64,000 nucleotides of DNA from Streptomyces antioxidans (GCF_000968685.2 NZ_LAKD02000069.1:1-64000); one strand, 5' to 3'; shown: positions 8,642 through 17,881, counted from the first letter of the stretch. Program-made: numbers and translations. The notes: generated by a model from the letters alone, not told the origin.

Positions 8642-11600
8642 ATGGCAGAGCGGCGTCCGACGATGCGCGAGCTGATCCAGCGGCGGCGCCGGTTCGTGGG
8701 GCGGCGGCAGGAGATGGCCGCGTTCCGGGAGAACTTCGCGGTGCCGCCCGAGGACGCCGCCCACCACTTCCTGTTCCACGTCCGCGGTGACGCCGGGGTG
8801 GGCAAGACGACGCTGCTGCGGCAGCTGGAGAACACCGCGCGGGAGCACCGGGCGCTCACCGCCTCCGTGGACGAGTCCGTGAACAGCGTCCCGGAGGTGA
8901 TGGCGGCCATCAGCGCCCAGTTGGCCGAGCAGGGCCATCCGCTGAAGTCCTTCGACAAGCTGCTGGCGACCTACCGGCAGCGGCGCCACGAGGCCGATTC
9001 GGCGGCGCAGCAGACCGTGCCACAGCCCTCGGAGGGGGCGGCTGGCGACCCCCAGCCGTCGGCCTCGAGCGCGTTCGCCGTCCGGGCGGGGCTGGTCGGG
9101 CTCGGCATGGTGCCTGGTGCCGGGGCGTTCGCCGGGGCGGCGGAACCTGACCGGGTCGCCCAGGCCGCCGACCGCGCGCGGGCCAGGCTCAGCGCCCGCC
9201 TCCGCAGCCACGACGACGTGGACCTGGTGATATCGCCCCTGGACGCGCTCACCCCCGCGTTCCTCAGGGACGTCGGCGAAGTGGCCGCCTCCGTGCCCTG
9301 GATGGCGTGGTTCTTCGACACCTATGAGCGCACCGGCCCGTTGCTCGACCCGTGGCTGCGCGAGGTGATGTTCGAGGGCCGCTACGGTTCGCTCCCGGCC
9401 AACGCGGTGGTGACGCTGGCCGGACAGGGCACGCTCGCCCCGCGCTGCTGGGCCGACTACGCCGATCTGGTGGTGGACCTCCCCCTGGTCCCGTTCACCG
9501 AGGCGGAGGCCCGGCAGCTCCTGACGGCGAAGGGCGTGGACGACGAGCAGGTGATCGAGGTCGTCCTCCGGCTCACCGGAGGGCTGCCGGTGCTGGTGTC
9601 CATGCTGGCCGAGGCGCGGCCCACGACCCCCGAGGCCGTGGGCGACCCCTCGGGCACCGCAGTGGAGCGCTTCCTGAAGTGGGTGAGCGACGAGACCCAG
9701 CGCTCGGCCGCCCTGGCCGCGGCCCTGCCCCGGCAGCTGGACGAGGACGTCTTCACGGCCGCGGTGGGGGACGGGGCGGCCGGGCTCTACGGCTGGCTCC
9801 GCTCGCTCCCGTTCGTGGCCGACGGCTCCGGCCGCTGCCGCTACCACGAGGTCGTCCGCACGGCCATGCTGCGGCTGCGGCGCAACCAGTCGCCACAGGC
9901 GTGGCGCGCCCGCCATCTCCGGCTGGCCGATGCCTTCGCGGGGTGGCAGTGGCAGATCGAGGAGTCGTTGGCGGGGGACGGGAAGTGGAGCCACGAGCGA
10001 TGGCTGGACTGTCGGCTCGAGGAGGCGTACCACCGGCTGTGCGCCACTCCGGAGGAGGCCCTGCGGGAGGAGCTGCGCGCCTATGTGTGCGTGTATCTGG
10101 ACCACGCGCCGGTGTCCTGGGACCGCCGCTGGATGCGGATGCTGCTGGAGGCGGGCCGCGACGGCGGGGCCGAGGCCGTGCGCGCGTGGGGCGAACGCTT
10201 CCTGGCGGGGTCCAGGATGAGCGACGTGGCGGCGACCATGACGCTCCTGATCGACGAGTTCGGGCAGGACGAGCGGGCCCTGGCCGCGGCCCTCGCGATC
10301 CGCAGCATGGCCCGGGCGGACATGGGCGAGCCACAGGAGGCGGTCGCGGACGCGGAGCGGGCCCTGGAGCTGGACGCCGACAGCGACCGCGCCCACGCCG
10401 CCCGCGGATGCGCGTACCTCGGCATGGGGCGTTACGAACAGGCGCGGGAAAGCCTCGATCGCGCCCTGGAGCTCGATCCCGACTTCGCCTGGGCGCTGTC
10501 CCAGCGCGGCGAGGTGAACAGCCTGCTCGGGCACTATGAGGAGGCCCTGGCCGACCTCAATCGCTCCCTGGAGCTGAACGACGGGAGCGCGTGGGCCGTG
10601 TCCACCCGCGGCCTGGTCCACTTCGCCATCCGGGACTACGACAGGGCGCTTGCGGATTTCACCCGAGCGCTGGAGATCAGACCCGAATGGGCCTGGGCAC
10701 ACGCGGAGCGTGCCACGACCCACCGGATGCTCGGGCGGTACGCGGAGGCACTCGCGGACGCCGAACGCTCCATCGAACTCGGCTCGGACTACGCCGCGTT
10801 CGGCCGAATCCAGGCCCTCCGCAACCTGGACCGCTACGAGGAGGCGATCAGCGCTGCCGACGGCCACCTCGCCTCCCACCCGGACGATCAGGCGGCGCTC
10901 GCGGAGCGTGGTGAGGCCTACCGGATGACGGATCGCTTCGAGGAGGCGCTGGCGGACTTCGGGCGGGCCATCGAGATCGCGCCGGCGTATGTGTTCGCGC
11001 TGGTCCGGCGGGGACACACCCATGAGCACACCGGCCGTCTCGCCGAGGCCCTGGCGGACTTCGACGCCGCCGTGGCCGCCGATCCCGACGATGCCTGGTC
11101 GGCGGCGACCCGAGGTGCCTTGCGGCAGCGCCTCGGCGACGACGAGGCCGCGCTCGCCGATCTGGACCGGGCGCTCGGGCTCGCCCCCGACGACCTGCTG
11201 GCGCTGGAGGCCAGGGCCAGGTGCCACCGCCGGGCGGGCCGGTACGCGGAGGCCGCGGCGGACATCGAACGGGCGACGGCCCTGGACGGCCATGACCTCG
11301 ACGTCGCCTTCGAGCACGCGATGCTGGTGAGTGCCACGGCCGGTCGCACCGGAGCGCGAGAGCGGTGGACCGCCTTCGAGGCGCTGTTGGAGGAGCACGG
11401 CGACCAGTGGGACCCCCAGGCCAGAGTGGCCGCCCCGATCGTCAGCAGAGCCGCCCTCGGGGACGGGGCCGGGGCGGAGCGCCTGATGGCGGAGCTGACC
11501 GCCACCCGGCCGTACTGGGAGATCGTCGACGACGTGATACGCGCCCTGGACGACCTCGCCCGGTGTCCCGGGGCCGACCCAGCTCCGCTCGCCGCCCTCC

Positions 11601-11659
11601 GCTCGCCGCTCGCCGGGCTCCGGAGGCGCTTGGACCACGGCCGTACGGCGTGCGGATAA
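8642..11659 (+). CDS. STAND-like ATPase with C-terminal TPR array
   Basis: A 1005-residue cytoplasmic protein. The start is the ATG (MAERRPTM) after an AGGGGGA site. The N-terminal third is a P-loop NTPase with a Walker A motif GDAGVGKTT at residues 49-57 and an acidic LVISPLDALTP strand as probable Walker B near residue 200. Winged-helix-like and helical segments follow. From about residue 555 there are some nine tetratricopeptide repeats, most with the A-x-A-D-x-x-R-A-x-x-L/I-D pattern. This is the layout of signal-transduction ATPases that use the repeats to sense a ligand and the ATPase as a switch. Neither a signal peptide nor a recognisable effector domain is seen. The partner or trigger is unknown. 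Confidence 0.7.
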   Translation: MAERRPTMRELIQRRRRFVGRRQEMAAFRENFAVPPEDAAHHFLFHVRGDAGVGKTTLLRQLENTAREHRALTASVDESVNSVPEVMAAISAQLAEQGHPLKSFDKLLATYRQRRHEADSAAQQTVPQPSEGAAGDPQPSASSAFAVRAGLVGLGMVPGAGAFAGAAEPDRVAQAADRARARLSARLRSHDDVDLVISPLDALTPAFLRDVGEVAASVPWMAWFFDTYERTGPLLDPWLREVMFEGRYGSLPANAVVTLAGQGTLAPRCWADYADLVVDLPLVPFTEAEARQLLTAKGVDDEQVIEVVLRLTGGLPVLVSMLAEARPTTPEAVGDPSGTAVERFLKWVSDETQRSAALAAALPRQLDEDVFTAAVGDGAAGLYGWLRSLPFVADGSGRCRYHEVVRTAMLRLRRNQSPQAWRARHLRLADAFAGWQWQIEESLAGDGKWSHERWLDCRLEEAYHRLCATPEEALREELRAYVCVYLDHAPVSWDRRWMRMLLEAGRDGGAEAVRAWGERFLAGSRMSDVAATMTLLIDEFGQDERALAAALAIRSMARADMGEPQEAVADAERALELDADSDRAHAARGCAYLGMGRYEQARESLDRALELDPDFAWALSQRGEVNSLLGHYEEALADLNRSLELNDGSAWAVSTRGLVHFAIRDYDRALADFTRALEIRPEWAWAHAERATTHRMLGRYAEALADAERSIELGSDYAAFGRIQALRNLDRYEEAISAADGHLASHPDDQAALAERGEAYRMTDRFEEALADFGRAIEIAPAYVFALVRRGHTHEHTGRLAEALADFDAAVAADPDDAWSAATRGALRQRLGDDEAALADLDRALGLAPDDLLALEARARCHRRAGRYAEAAADIERATALDGHDLDVAFEHAMLVSATAGRTGARERWTAFEALLEEHGDQWDPQARVAAPIVSRAALGDGAGAERLMAELTATRPYWEIVDDVIRALDDLARCPGADPAPLAALRSPLAGLRRRLDHGRTACG

Positions 11660-11842
11660 GGGCCTTCGGCGCACGGCCGACATTGGTGAGGGAATTCGCG
11701 TTCTCGGAATGCGGCCGTCCGTCGGCTTCCCCGTGATGACGCCTTCACAATCCGCGGCGGCCAAGAGGCGATCATTAGGTGTCCATTACAGTTCAAAGGC
11801 AGTTCAGGGCCATTCACGCAGCGAAGAAAAGAGGCATGGGTC

Positions 11843-12967
11843 GTGACCGCAACCGCCAGCGCAGCGACCGGCGTATGGGGCCGCGCCGAACAGCAGGACT
11901 TCCGCAGCCGGGTGCGCGGCTGTCTGCTCGGCGGGGCCATCGGGGACGCGCTGGGGGCGGCCGTGGAGTTCGCCTCTCTGGACGAGATCAGGGCGGCACA
12001 CGGATCCGAGGGCGTGACGGACTTCCTGCCCGCCTATGGCGGCCGCGGACGGGTCACCGACGACACCCAGATGACGCTGTTCACCGTGGATGGACTGATA
12101 CGGGCGCAGGTGCGCCGCGACACCGGGGCCTGGCACCCGCCCACCGACGTCCACTCCGCCCACCGCCGCTGGTACTCCACCCAGCGCGACTGGGGCCCCG
12201 ATGAGCGCCGTAAGGACGCCGGCTGGCTGGCCCGCGAGGAGTGGCTGTACGCCCAGCGGTCCCCGGGCCGGGCCTGTCTCACCGGGCTCGCCGACGAGAC
12301 CATGGGCACCCTGGAGCGGCCCAAGAACCCCGACTCCAAGGGATGCGGCGCCGTGATGCGCTCCGCGCCCTTCGGACTGCTGGTGGGCTGGGAGCCGCAG
12401 CTGGTCTTCCAACTGGCCATCGAGTGCGCGGCCCACACCCACGGCCACCCCACCGGCTATCTCGCGGCCGGTGCCTTCGCCCTCATCGTGCACGGCCTCG
12501 CGCGCGGCGAGGCGATGGACGGAGCCGTCCAGCGCGCCCTCGCCCATCTGGCAGCCCGCCCCGGCCACGAGGAGACCAGCCACGCGCTGCGGCACGCCCT
12601 CGGCGCCGTACGGCAGGGCCTGCCGACCCCCGACCGCGTCGCCTCGCTCGGCGAGGGCTGGACCGGTGAGGAGGCGCTGGCGATGGGCCTGTACTGCGCG
12701 CTGGTCGCCGAGGACGTCCGCCATGGGCTGCTGCTCGCGGTCAACCACGGCGGGGACAGCGATTCCACGGCGGCCATCTGCGGCAATCTGCTGGGCGCGC
12801 TGCACGGCGAGACGGCGCTGCCGCCCGCCTGGCTGGCGGAGGTCGAGGGGCGCGGCACGATCCTGGAGCTGGCCGATGACTTCGCCATGGAGATGACCCA
12901 GGGCCCTGCCCTGCACGGCCCCGCCAGCTCCTCCCCGGCCTGGCTCACCCGCTACCCGCGCGCATAG
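11843..12967 (+). CDS. ADP-ribosylglycohydrolase family protein
   Basis: A 374-residue DraG-like enzyme that removes ADP-ribose from modified proteins or hydrolyses related ADP-ribose compounds in the cytoplasm. The di-metal site motifs are all present: GGAIGDALG at residues 30-38, DDTQMT at 73-78, and HGGDSDST near residue 303. The length is normal. The GTG start follows an AAGAGG site. The gene is separate from the upstream TPR gene by 183 bases with no strong terminator. No ADP-ribosyltransferase is found next to it, so the physiological target cannot be named. Confidence 0.88.
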   Translation: MTATASAATGVWGRAEQQDFRSRVRGCLLGGAIGDALGAAVEFASLDEIRAAHGSEGVTDFLPAYGGRGRVTDDTQMTLFTVDGLIRAQVRRDTGAWHPPTDVHSAHRRWYSTQRDWGPDERRKDAGWLAREEWLYAQRSPGRACLTGLADETMGTLERPKNPDSKGCGAVMRSAPFGLLVGWEPQLVFQLAIECAAHTHGHPTGYLAAGAFALIVHGLARGEAMDGAVQRALAHLAARPGHEETSHALRHALGAVRQGLPTPDRVASLGEGWTGEEALAMGLYCALVAEDVRHGLLLAVNHGGDSDSTAAICGNLLGALHGETALPPAWLAEVEGRGTILELADDFAMEMTQGPALHGPASSSPAWLTRYPRA

Positions 12968-13096
12968 GCCCGCTCCGGCCGCCACCGCGCCGGGGCCCCG
13001 ATCCCCTCCCATGGGAGCCGTGGACGCCATGCGGCCATGATCGCCATGGGAGTTATGGCCGTCATGGCCATCATGGACGCCGGGAGTCATACGGGA

Positions 13097-13142
13097 CCCG
13101 GGCCGCCGGTCATCCCACACCGGGGGTGACCGGCGGCCCGGG
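13097..13142. terminator. Bidirectional hairpin terminator between convergent genes
   Basis: Bases 13097-13112 and 13127-13142 pair perfectly over 16 bp (core GGGCCGCCGGTCA), with a 14-base loop. The hairpin lies between the convergent ADP-ribosylglycohydrolase and symporter genes and can serve both. Confidence 0.85.
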
Positions 13143-13165
13143 CCATGGCCGCCGCGCGGACGGCG

Positions 13166-14743
13166 TCAGTCCGTGGCGCCGCCCGCGACCGACTCGCGGT
13201 CGTCCGCGTCGCCCTGCTTCGGCACCGACAGCGCGGCACTCGCAGAACCCGGCCCGTCGTCATCCGAGTTGAGCGAGGCGAGGATGGCATCGCGCTCCGG
13301 GGTGTCCTCCGGCTTGAGGTAGCCGACGACGATGAAGAGCACGAGCGAGACCGCGAGCGGGATGGAGATCTGGTACTCCAGGCCCACGCCTCCGTCGATC
13401 GCGTCGTTGATCGGGTAGTTGACGAGGTAGAAGGCGATCAGCCCCATGGCCCAGCTGACCAGCGCCGCCGTCGGACCCGACTTGCGGAAGGTGGCCAGCA
13501 TGCCGAGCATCAGCGGGATCGCGATCGGTCCCATGAGCCCGGCGACCCACTTGATCACCACTGTGATGATGTCCCCGAAGAAGTCCGAGTTGACCTGGGT
13601 GGCGATGGCCATCGACAGGGCGAGGAACAGCAGCGTGGTGTAGCGGGCCGCGAGCAGCCCGGTGCGGCTGCTCCACTCGCGTACGGACTTGAAGACCGCG
13701 GGCATGATGTCCCGGGTCACCACGGCCGCGATCGCGTTGGCGTCCGAGGAGCACATGGCCATGGTGTGCGAGAAGAAGCCGACGATCACCAGGCCCAGCA
13801 GACCGTGCGGCAGCAGGTGTTCGGCCATCTCGGCGTACGAGTCGGCGGGCTTGTCCGTCTTGATGATCAGCGGCGCGACCCACATCGGGAAGAACAGCAC
13901 CAGCGGCCAGACGAACCACAGGACGGCCGACAGCCGGGCCGAGCGCTTGGCGGAGTGGGCGCTGTCGGTCGCCATATAGCGCTGCGCCTGGTTCCACATG
14001 CCGCCGTTGTACTCGAAGGTCTTGATGAAGAGGTACGCGAGCAGGAAGACCAGGGTGTACGGGCCGACGGTCGGCTGGTGGTGGCTGTCGGGGAGGTCGT
14101 CCCAGACGGTCCAGAAGGTGCTGAAGCCGTTTAGCTCGTGGAGTACGGCGATCAGCATCGAGATGCCCGCCACGAACTGGATGATGAACTGGCCGAGTTC
14201 GGTGAGCGCGTCGGCCCAGAGCCCGCCGACGGTGCAGTAGACGGCGGTGACCGCGCCCGTGATCAGGATGCCCTGGTTGAGCGAGACTCCGGTGAAGATG
14301 GAGAGCAGGGTGGCGATGGCCGCCCATTTGGCGCCCACGTCGACGATCTTCAACAGCACCCCGGACCAGGCCAGCGCCTGCTGTGTGGGCAGGTTGTACC
14401 GGTTCTTCAGGTATTCGAGTGGCGAGGCCACCTTGAGTTTGCTGCGCACCCGGTTCAGTCGCGGCGCGAAGAGGTTGGCGCCGATCGCGATGCCGATGGC
14501 GATGGGGAAGGACCAGGTGACGTAGGAGGTGATGCCGTATTGGTAGGCGATGGCCGCGTATCCCGTGAACATCACCGCGCTGTAGCCGGACATGTGGTGC
14601 GAGATGCCGGATAGCCACCAGGGCATCTTGCCGCCCGCGGTGAAGAAGTCGCTGACATTGTCCACACGCTTGTGGGACCAGAGGCCGATGCCGACCATGA
14701 CACCGAAGTAGCCGATGAGTACAACCCAGTCGAGACTGTTCAT
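13166..14743 (-). CDS. Sodium:solute symporter (SSS family)
   Basis: A 525-residue inner-membrane transporter of the SGLT/PutP type that couples sodium entry to uptake of a small solute. About 13 hydrophobic helices are visible, beginning with DWVVLIGYFGVMVGIGLW. The early FFTAGGKMPWWLSG and SGYSAVMFTG segments of helix 1-2 are characteristic, and HHMSGYSA lies at the sodium and substrate site. The start is the ATG before NSLDWVV, with GGAGGGG upstream; a longer in-frame start is possible but has no ribosome site. The solute cannot be told; sugar-like symporters often share these features. It is a single gene with a terminator shared with its convergent neighbour. Confidence 0.88.
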   Translation of the reverse strand: MNSLDWVVLIGYFGVMVGIGLWSHKRVDNVSDFFTAGGKMPWWLSGISHHMSGYSAVMFTGYAAIAYQYGITSYVTWSFPIAIGIAIGANLFAPRLNRVRSKLKVASPLEYLKNRYNLPTQQALAWSGVLLKIVDVGAKWAAIATLLSIFTGVSLNQGILITGAVTAVYCTVGGLWADALTELGQFIIQFVAGISMLIAVLHELNGFSTFWTVWDDLPDSHHQPTVGPYTLVFLLAYLFIKTFEYNGGMWNQAQRYMATDSAHSAKRSARLSAVLWFVWPLVLFFPMWVAPLIIKTDKPADSYAEMAEHLLPHGLLGLVIVGFFSHTMAMCSSDANAIAAVVTRDIMPAVFKSVREWSSRTGLLAARYTTLLFLALSMAIATQVNSDFFGDIITVVIKWVAGLMGPIAIPLMLGMLATFRKSGPTAALVSWAMGLIAFYLVNYPINDAIDGGVGLEYQISIPLAVSLVLFIVVGYLKPEDTPERDAILASLNSDDDGPGSASAALSVPKQGDADDRESVAGGATD

Positions 14744-14894
14744 GTCCCCTCCCAGGGGTCCGCCATATGAACGGGAGCGCACTTCGCCGCGACGTTCGTC
14801 ATGGACGGTTCCCCCGAGCGGGAGCGGGGGTACTTCCGGGATTGAACCGCTCGTTCGGGCGACCGGTCAAGGGTTCTAGAGGTCACGAATGTGA

Positions 14895-14925
14895 ACGCAA
14901 ATCAGAACAAGGAACGATTTTGCGT
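14895..14925. promoter_or_regulatory. AT-rich inverted repeat upstream of the symporter
   Basis: ACGCAAA (14895-14901) and TTTGCGT (14919-14925) are 7-base arms about 150 bases upstream of the symporter start, in the most AT-rich stretch nearby. The site resembles a regulator binding site or promoter region; the regulator is unknown. Confidence 0.35.
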
Positions 14926-15217
14926 TTTCTTGACTTGACGGGGCGTTGTCGTTCGCACCCCTGTGCGCCCACGATGAGCGGACACTTCGTCAGACGCACG
15001 CCCACCGATCGCCGGGTCGTACGGGAGCGGGATCCCGAAAGGCCGGACAGGAGTCGCGTTAACGCATCAGTTCACCGGCGTTCACCAGCGGCGGCCGCCC
15101 GGTGGGCACGGCCGGGTGGAATTCACGGCGCCGTTCATTCCGGCGATTCCCGGTACGGGTCAATACCTGGTGGAACTCCGCCGAAGCGGCTAGGCCGGAA
15201 AGCACCGGAAACGGCAA

Positions 15218-15257
15218 GAGCCCTCTCGGCGGGGACGGCGACCGGTCGAGAGGGCTC
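15218..15257 (-). terminator. Hairpin terminator after the DUF397 gene
   Basis: GAGCCCTCTCG (15218-15228) pairs with CGAGAGGGCTC (15247-15257), an 11-bp perfect stem with an 18-base loop, 60 bases past the DUF397 stop in the direction of transcription. Confidence 0.65.
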
Positions 15258-15317
15258 GGGTGCGGGTGTGGCGCTCCGCGCCGCCGACCGCGCTGCCGCG
15301 GCCGGGTGTTGCGGAGA

Positions 15318-15527
15318 TCAGCCGAGGTCGAAGGCGCCCCGGCTGACGTCGGACACAAAGGCCGACCACGATGCGGGGGCGAAGCTGAGCGTCGGTCCCT
15401 GGGGGTCCTTGGAGTCGCGCACGGCGATCTCGCTGATGACCGGTGAGGAGATTTCCACGCAAGCGCCGTTTCCGGCCGAGTACGAGGATTTCACCCACAT
15501 GCTCGTCTTTCCCTGCTGAATGGACAC
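15318..15527 (-). CDS. DUF397 protein, small partner of the XRE regulator (Scr2-like)
   Basis: A 69-residue protein with the DUF397 pattern: WVKSSYSAGNGACVEI, IAVRDSKDPQGPTL, and a final SWSAFVSDV. The GTG start (VSIQQG) is chosen because GGAG lies 5 bases upstream; the longer reading has no ribosome site. DUF397 genes in Streptomyces are usually next to an XRE regulator with a DUF5753 domain, as here, and the pair acts as a regulatory unit. The S. coelicolor pair Scr1/Scr2 is a characterised example that raises antibiotic production when over-expressed. The gap of 214 bases to the regulator gene holds a small hairpin at 15666-15684. Confidence 0.85.
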   Translation of the reverse strand: MSIQQGKTSMWVKSSYSAGNGACVEISSPVISEIAVRDSKDPQGPTLSFAPASWSAFVSDVSRGAFDLG

Positions 15528-15741
15528 GATTGCTCCGATGCATTGTGTAGAGGCGGCGCACCCCCGATTGGAGGCGTCACCGACGTTACTCGGCAACATC
15601 GTCTGGAAAGCGGGCCATTCACTCGACCGGATGGCATATTCCCGTGGCCCCTTCCGCGGCGAGGTGCGGAGGTGTAGCCTCCGCCCTCGCCGTTCGCACC
15701 GGAGTGTTTCCGTCCGCTCTCAGTCCGCCCTTAGTCCGCCC

Positions 15742-16635
15742 TCAGCCCGACGGGGCCGCCTCGCTCTCCTCCTGGTGCCTGCGGGCGTGCTCCTGGGCCA
15801 TCTCGGTGATGAACTGGCGGCTCTGGTCCGCGTTCAGCGCCTGGGCCCGCAGATGCTCGTACATCATGCTGTAGCTCTGCACATCGCTGAGCTTCTCCAG
15901 ATACAGATCGCTGGTGACGCCCTCGAGATAGACGACGCTGGTGTCCGACTCGTCCGAGAACTCCAGGATGGTGAACTGCCCGCTCATCCCCGGGTGTGAC
16001 CCCATGTCGAAGGGCAGCGCCTGCACCGTCACATGGGGCTCGTGGCTCATCCGGACCAGATAGTCCAGCTGATCGCTCATGATCTTGGAGTTGCCGACCA
16101 CCCGCCGCATCGCCGCCTCGTCCACGACCGCCCACAGCCGCAGCGGGGCCAGCGGGTCGGTGATCCGCTCCTGGCGCCTGAGCCGGACCTGGACCCGCTG
16201 GGCGATCTGGTCCTGCGGGGCCTCCGGCAGGGCGCCGCTGATCACCGCCTCCGCGTACTCCGGGGTCTGCAGAAGGCCCGGCAGCACCTGGGGTTCGTAG
16301 ACCCGCAGTGACGCGGCGTCCGTCTCGAAGCCGATGTAGACGCTGTACGGCACATCGCCGAAGGCGTTCCACCACCCCTGCTGGCGAGACTCCTTCGCCA
16401 TTTGCATGAGGGAATCGACCAGTGCCTTGTCCTCCACCTTGTAGGTGCGGCACAGGTCGCGCACATCGCGCTGACTGATGCTGCGACGCCCGTTCTCCAG
16501 TCGGCTGATCTTCGACTGGGAGACCATCAGCTCCTCCGCCACCTCCTCCGCCGTCATGCCCTTCTCCTGGCGGAGCCTGCGCAGTTCCTGGCCCAACCGG
16601 CGTCGCCGGACAGTGGGGCCGACGTTCGATGTCAC
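15742..16635 (-). CDS. XRE-family regulator with DUF5753 domain (Scr1-like)
   Basis: A 297-residue DNA-binding protein. Residues of about 10-65 form the XRE helix-turn-helix (RRLGQELRRLRQEKGMTAEEVAEEL, read in two parts, followed by VSQSKISRLENGRR). The rest matches the DUF5753 / Scr1-associated TPR-like region (YEPQVLPGLLQTPEYA, VQALPFDMG, VVYLEG). The GTG start follows GGAGGTG. Together with the downstream DUF397 gene and the nearby GPP34 and carboxypeptidase genes it resembles the S. coelicolor SCO4441/SCO4442 neighbourhood as I recall it. A near-palindrome upstream could be its own binding site. Confidence 0.87.
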   Translation of the reverse strand: MTSNVGPTVRRRRLGQELRRLRQEKGMTAEEVAEELMVSQSKISRLENGRRSISQRDVRDLCRTYKVEDKALVDSLMQMAKESRQQGWWNAFGDVPYSVYIGFETDAASLRVYEPQVLPGLLQTPEYAEAVISGALPEAPQDQIAQRVQVRLRRQERITDPLAPLRLWAVVDEAAMRRVVGNSKIMSDQLDYLVRMSHEPHVTVQALPFDMGSHPGMSGQFTILEFSDESDTSVVYLEGVTSDLYLEKLSDVQSYSMMYEHLRAQALNADQSRQFITEMAQEHARRHQEESEAAPSG

Positions 16636-17028
16636 GGGACGTGCACCTCCGGCTTCGTACTGCTGATTTATGCTGCTCAGCAGCCTGCCACTACCGGACG
16701 GGGCCGCGCTGGGAAATGGCCGCACAAAGGCGGCCGCACAACGGTGGGCGAACGCGCGCGCGGGGCGGTGGGCCGGCCGGTCGTCCAAATCGGCCGTCCC
16801 ACCACCCCGCGCGCTTCAGCGGCTCCCGAACCGGGTCAGTGGGGACTGCGGTGCGGTCGGTGGAGCGTCAGTGGTGCTCGGTGCTGCTCTTGGCGCCGCT
16901 CGGAGCCGGACGGTGGCGCTCCGCCCCGGACGGTGCCGGGAACGGTGTCCGCCGCCCCGCTGACGGGCTGCTGGTGCGTTCGACGGGCTGGGTGGTGCGT
17001 GATGGTGCGATGGCGCCCCGGAGGGGCC
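16636..17028. other. Intergenic region between GPP34 and the XRE regulator
   Basis: No gene is seen in these 393 bases. The end near the regulator carries its promoter and a near-palindrome at 16672-16684. Close to the GPP34 stop there is a short GCCCC/GGGGC hairpin that may end the GPP34 transcript. Confidence 0.45.
16672..16684. promoter_or_regulatory. Near-palindrome in the XRE promoter region
   Basis: GCTGCTCAGCAGC has six-base arms GCTGCT and AGCAGC around one base. It lies beside the AT-rich ATTTATG patch that is the likely -10 region of the minus-strand regulator gene, 37 bases before its GTG. This suits autoregulation, but binding is not shown. Confidence 0.35.
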
Positions 17029-17775
17029 TCAGCGCGCTCCGACGCGGGCCATGCTCCCGCGGCGGGACGGCTGGGCCGGAACGCCGGCCGCGGGCTCCGC
17101 CGCGCGCGTCCCCGGCTGTCGGCCCGCGGCCGGTGCGCGCCGTGGCTGCGCCGCGACACCGTTCTGCACGTCCATCACGGCGTGCGCCACGAGACCGCCC
17201 ATCGGGTCGTGCCTGATCAGATCCCGGAGCCTGGAGCGCGAGGAACGCCCCTCGTTCCCGGGATACAGGTGCTTGCCGAGTCCGACCGCGTGGGCCAGGG
17301 CGGCGAGCGCGGCGGTCCGCGGGTCCGGCGGTACGCCGGTGCGGATCGCACTGTCCAGCCGGGCCCTGATCTCCCGGCTGATCGCCGTGTCCGTCGCCTG
17401 GTAGCGCGTCGTCGGCAGTACGCCACACATCTGGCCCGCGACGGCATGCACCATGCCGCAGCGCTCCAGGTGCGTGAGGTACGTCTGGCGCAGCCCCAGC
17501 CGGGGCCCGCCGATCCAGTGGACCGCGCGCACCGGGCTGCCGCGTCGGCGCAGCAGCTCCAGCGCGGAGTCCAGAGTCGGATCTCCGGTCGGCCGTGGCA
17601 GCACCACGGCGATACGATCCCCGTCAGGGGCTATCCGTCCGGCCAGGGCCAGCTCTACTAGCTGTGCCCCGGCAAGACCGAGGTCAAGCGACTGCGGCTG
17701 CGCTGTGGTACCCGTGGTCGGGTCCAGAGCGAGCAACAGAAGCTCCTCCGGAATTGTTCTGCGGCTCCTGCCCAT
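17029..17775 (-). CDS. GPP34 (GOLPH3/Vps74-like) family protein
   Basis: A 248-residue soluble protein with the GPP34 fold: PEELLLLALDPTTG at the start, then LGLAGAQLVELALAGRI, a central RLGLRQTYLTHLERCG region and repeated helices to about residue 200. The C-terminal 45 residues are low-complexity (Ala, Pro, Arg). Eukaryotic relatives bind phosphatidylinositol-4-phosphate and retain glycosyltransferases; the role of the many Streptomyces copies is not known. It is transcribed divergently from the carboxypeptidase gene, and both share a 255-base promoter region. Confidence 0.82.
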   Translation of the reverse strand: MGRSRRTIPEELLLLALDPTTGTTAQPQSLDLGLAGAQLVELALAGRIAPDGDRIAVVLPRPTGDPTLDSALELLRRRGSPVRAVHWIGGPRLGLRQTYLTHLERCGMVHAVAGQMCGVLPTTRYQATDTAISREIRARLDSAIRTGVPPDPRTAALAALAHAVGLGKHLYPGNEGRSSRSRLRDLIRHDPMGGLVAHAVMDVQNGVAAQPRRAPAAGRQPGTRAAEPAAGVPAQPSRRGSMARVGAR

Positions 17776-17854
17776 CCATGCCTCCCCGCGTGGATGAATG
17801 ACAGGGTGACCCCTCTCACATTGGTCTGTCGAGAGTGCCTGGGGGGTTTGGGTG

Positions 17855-17881
17855 GGAACCAGTAGGTATGTCGTTCTCGTC
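17855..17881 (+). promoter_or_regulatory. ECF-sigma-like promoter for the carboxypeptidase gene
   Basis: GGAAC (17855-17859) and GTC (17879-17881) are separated by 19 bases, resembling promoters read by cell-envelope ECF sigma factors such as Streptomyces SigE. It would give a leader of about 140 bases for a cell-wall carboxypeptidase, a plausible target. The spacing is at the long end, so this is tentative. Confidence 0.35.

Larger units (their letters stand above)
14744..15317. other. Long intergenic region upstream of the symporter
   Basis: No convincing gene is seen in these 574 bases. They contain the minus-strand promoter region of the symporter, an AT-rich patch with an inverted repeat at 14895-14925, and the hairpin terminator of the DUF397 gene at 15218-15257. 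Possible reading frames here lack a ribosome site and family resemblance. Confidence 0.5.

Noticed and set aside
8297..11764. Very long open frame on the minus strand opposite the STAND/TPR gene
   Set aside because: High GC at third codon positions keeps the opposite frame open. The translation has no family pattern, while the plus-strand protein has Walker A and TPRs. Similar long shadows opposite fbiC, the carboxypeptidase and GH38 were dropped for the same reason.
14882..14897. GlnR-like box upstream of the symporter
   Set aside because: One GTCAC-N6-GAACG half matches only partly and no second half with the right spacing is present.
14767..15519. Possible gene in the gap before the symporter
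   Set aside because: No ribosome site, no recognisable domain, and it runs through a terminator hairpin and across the DUF397 gene.
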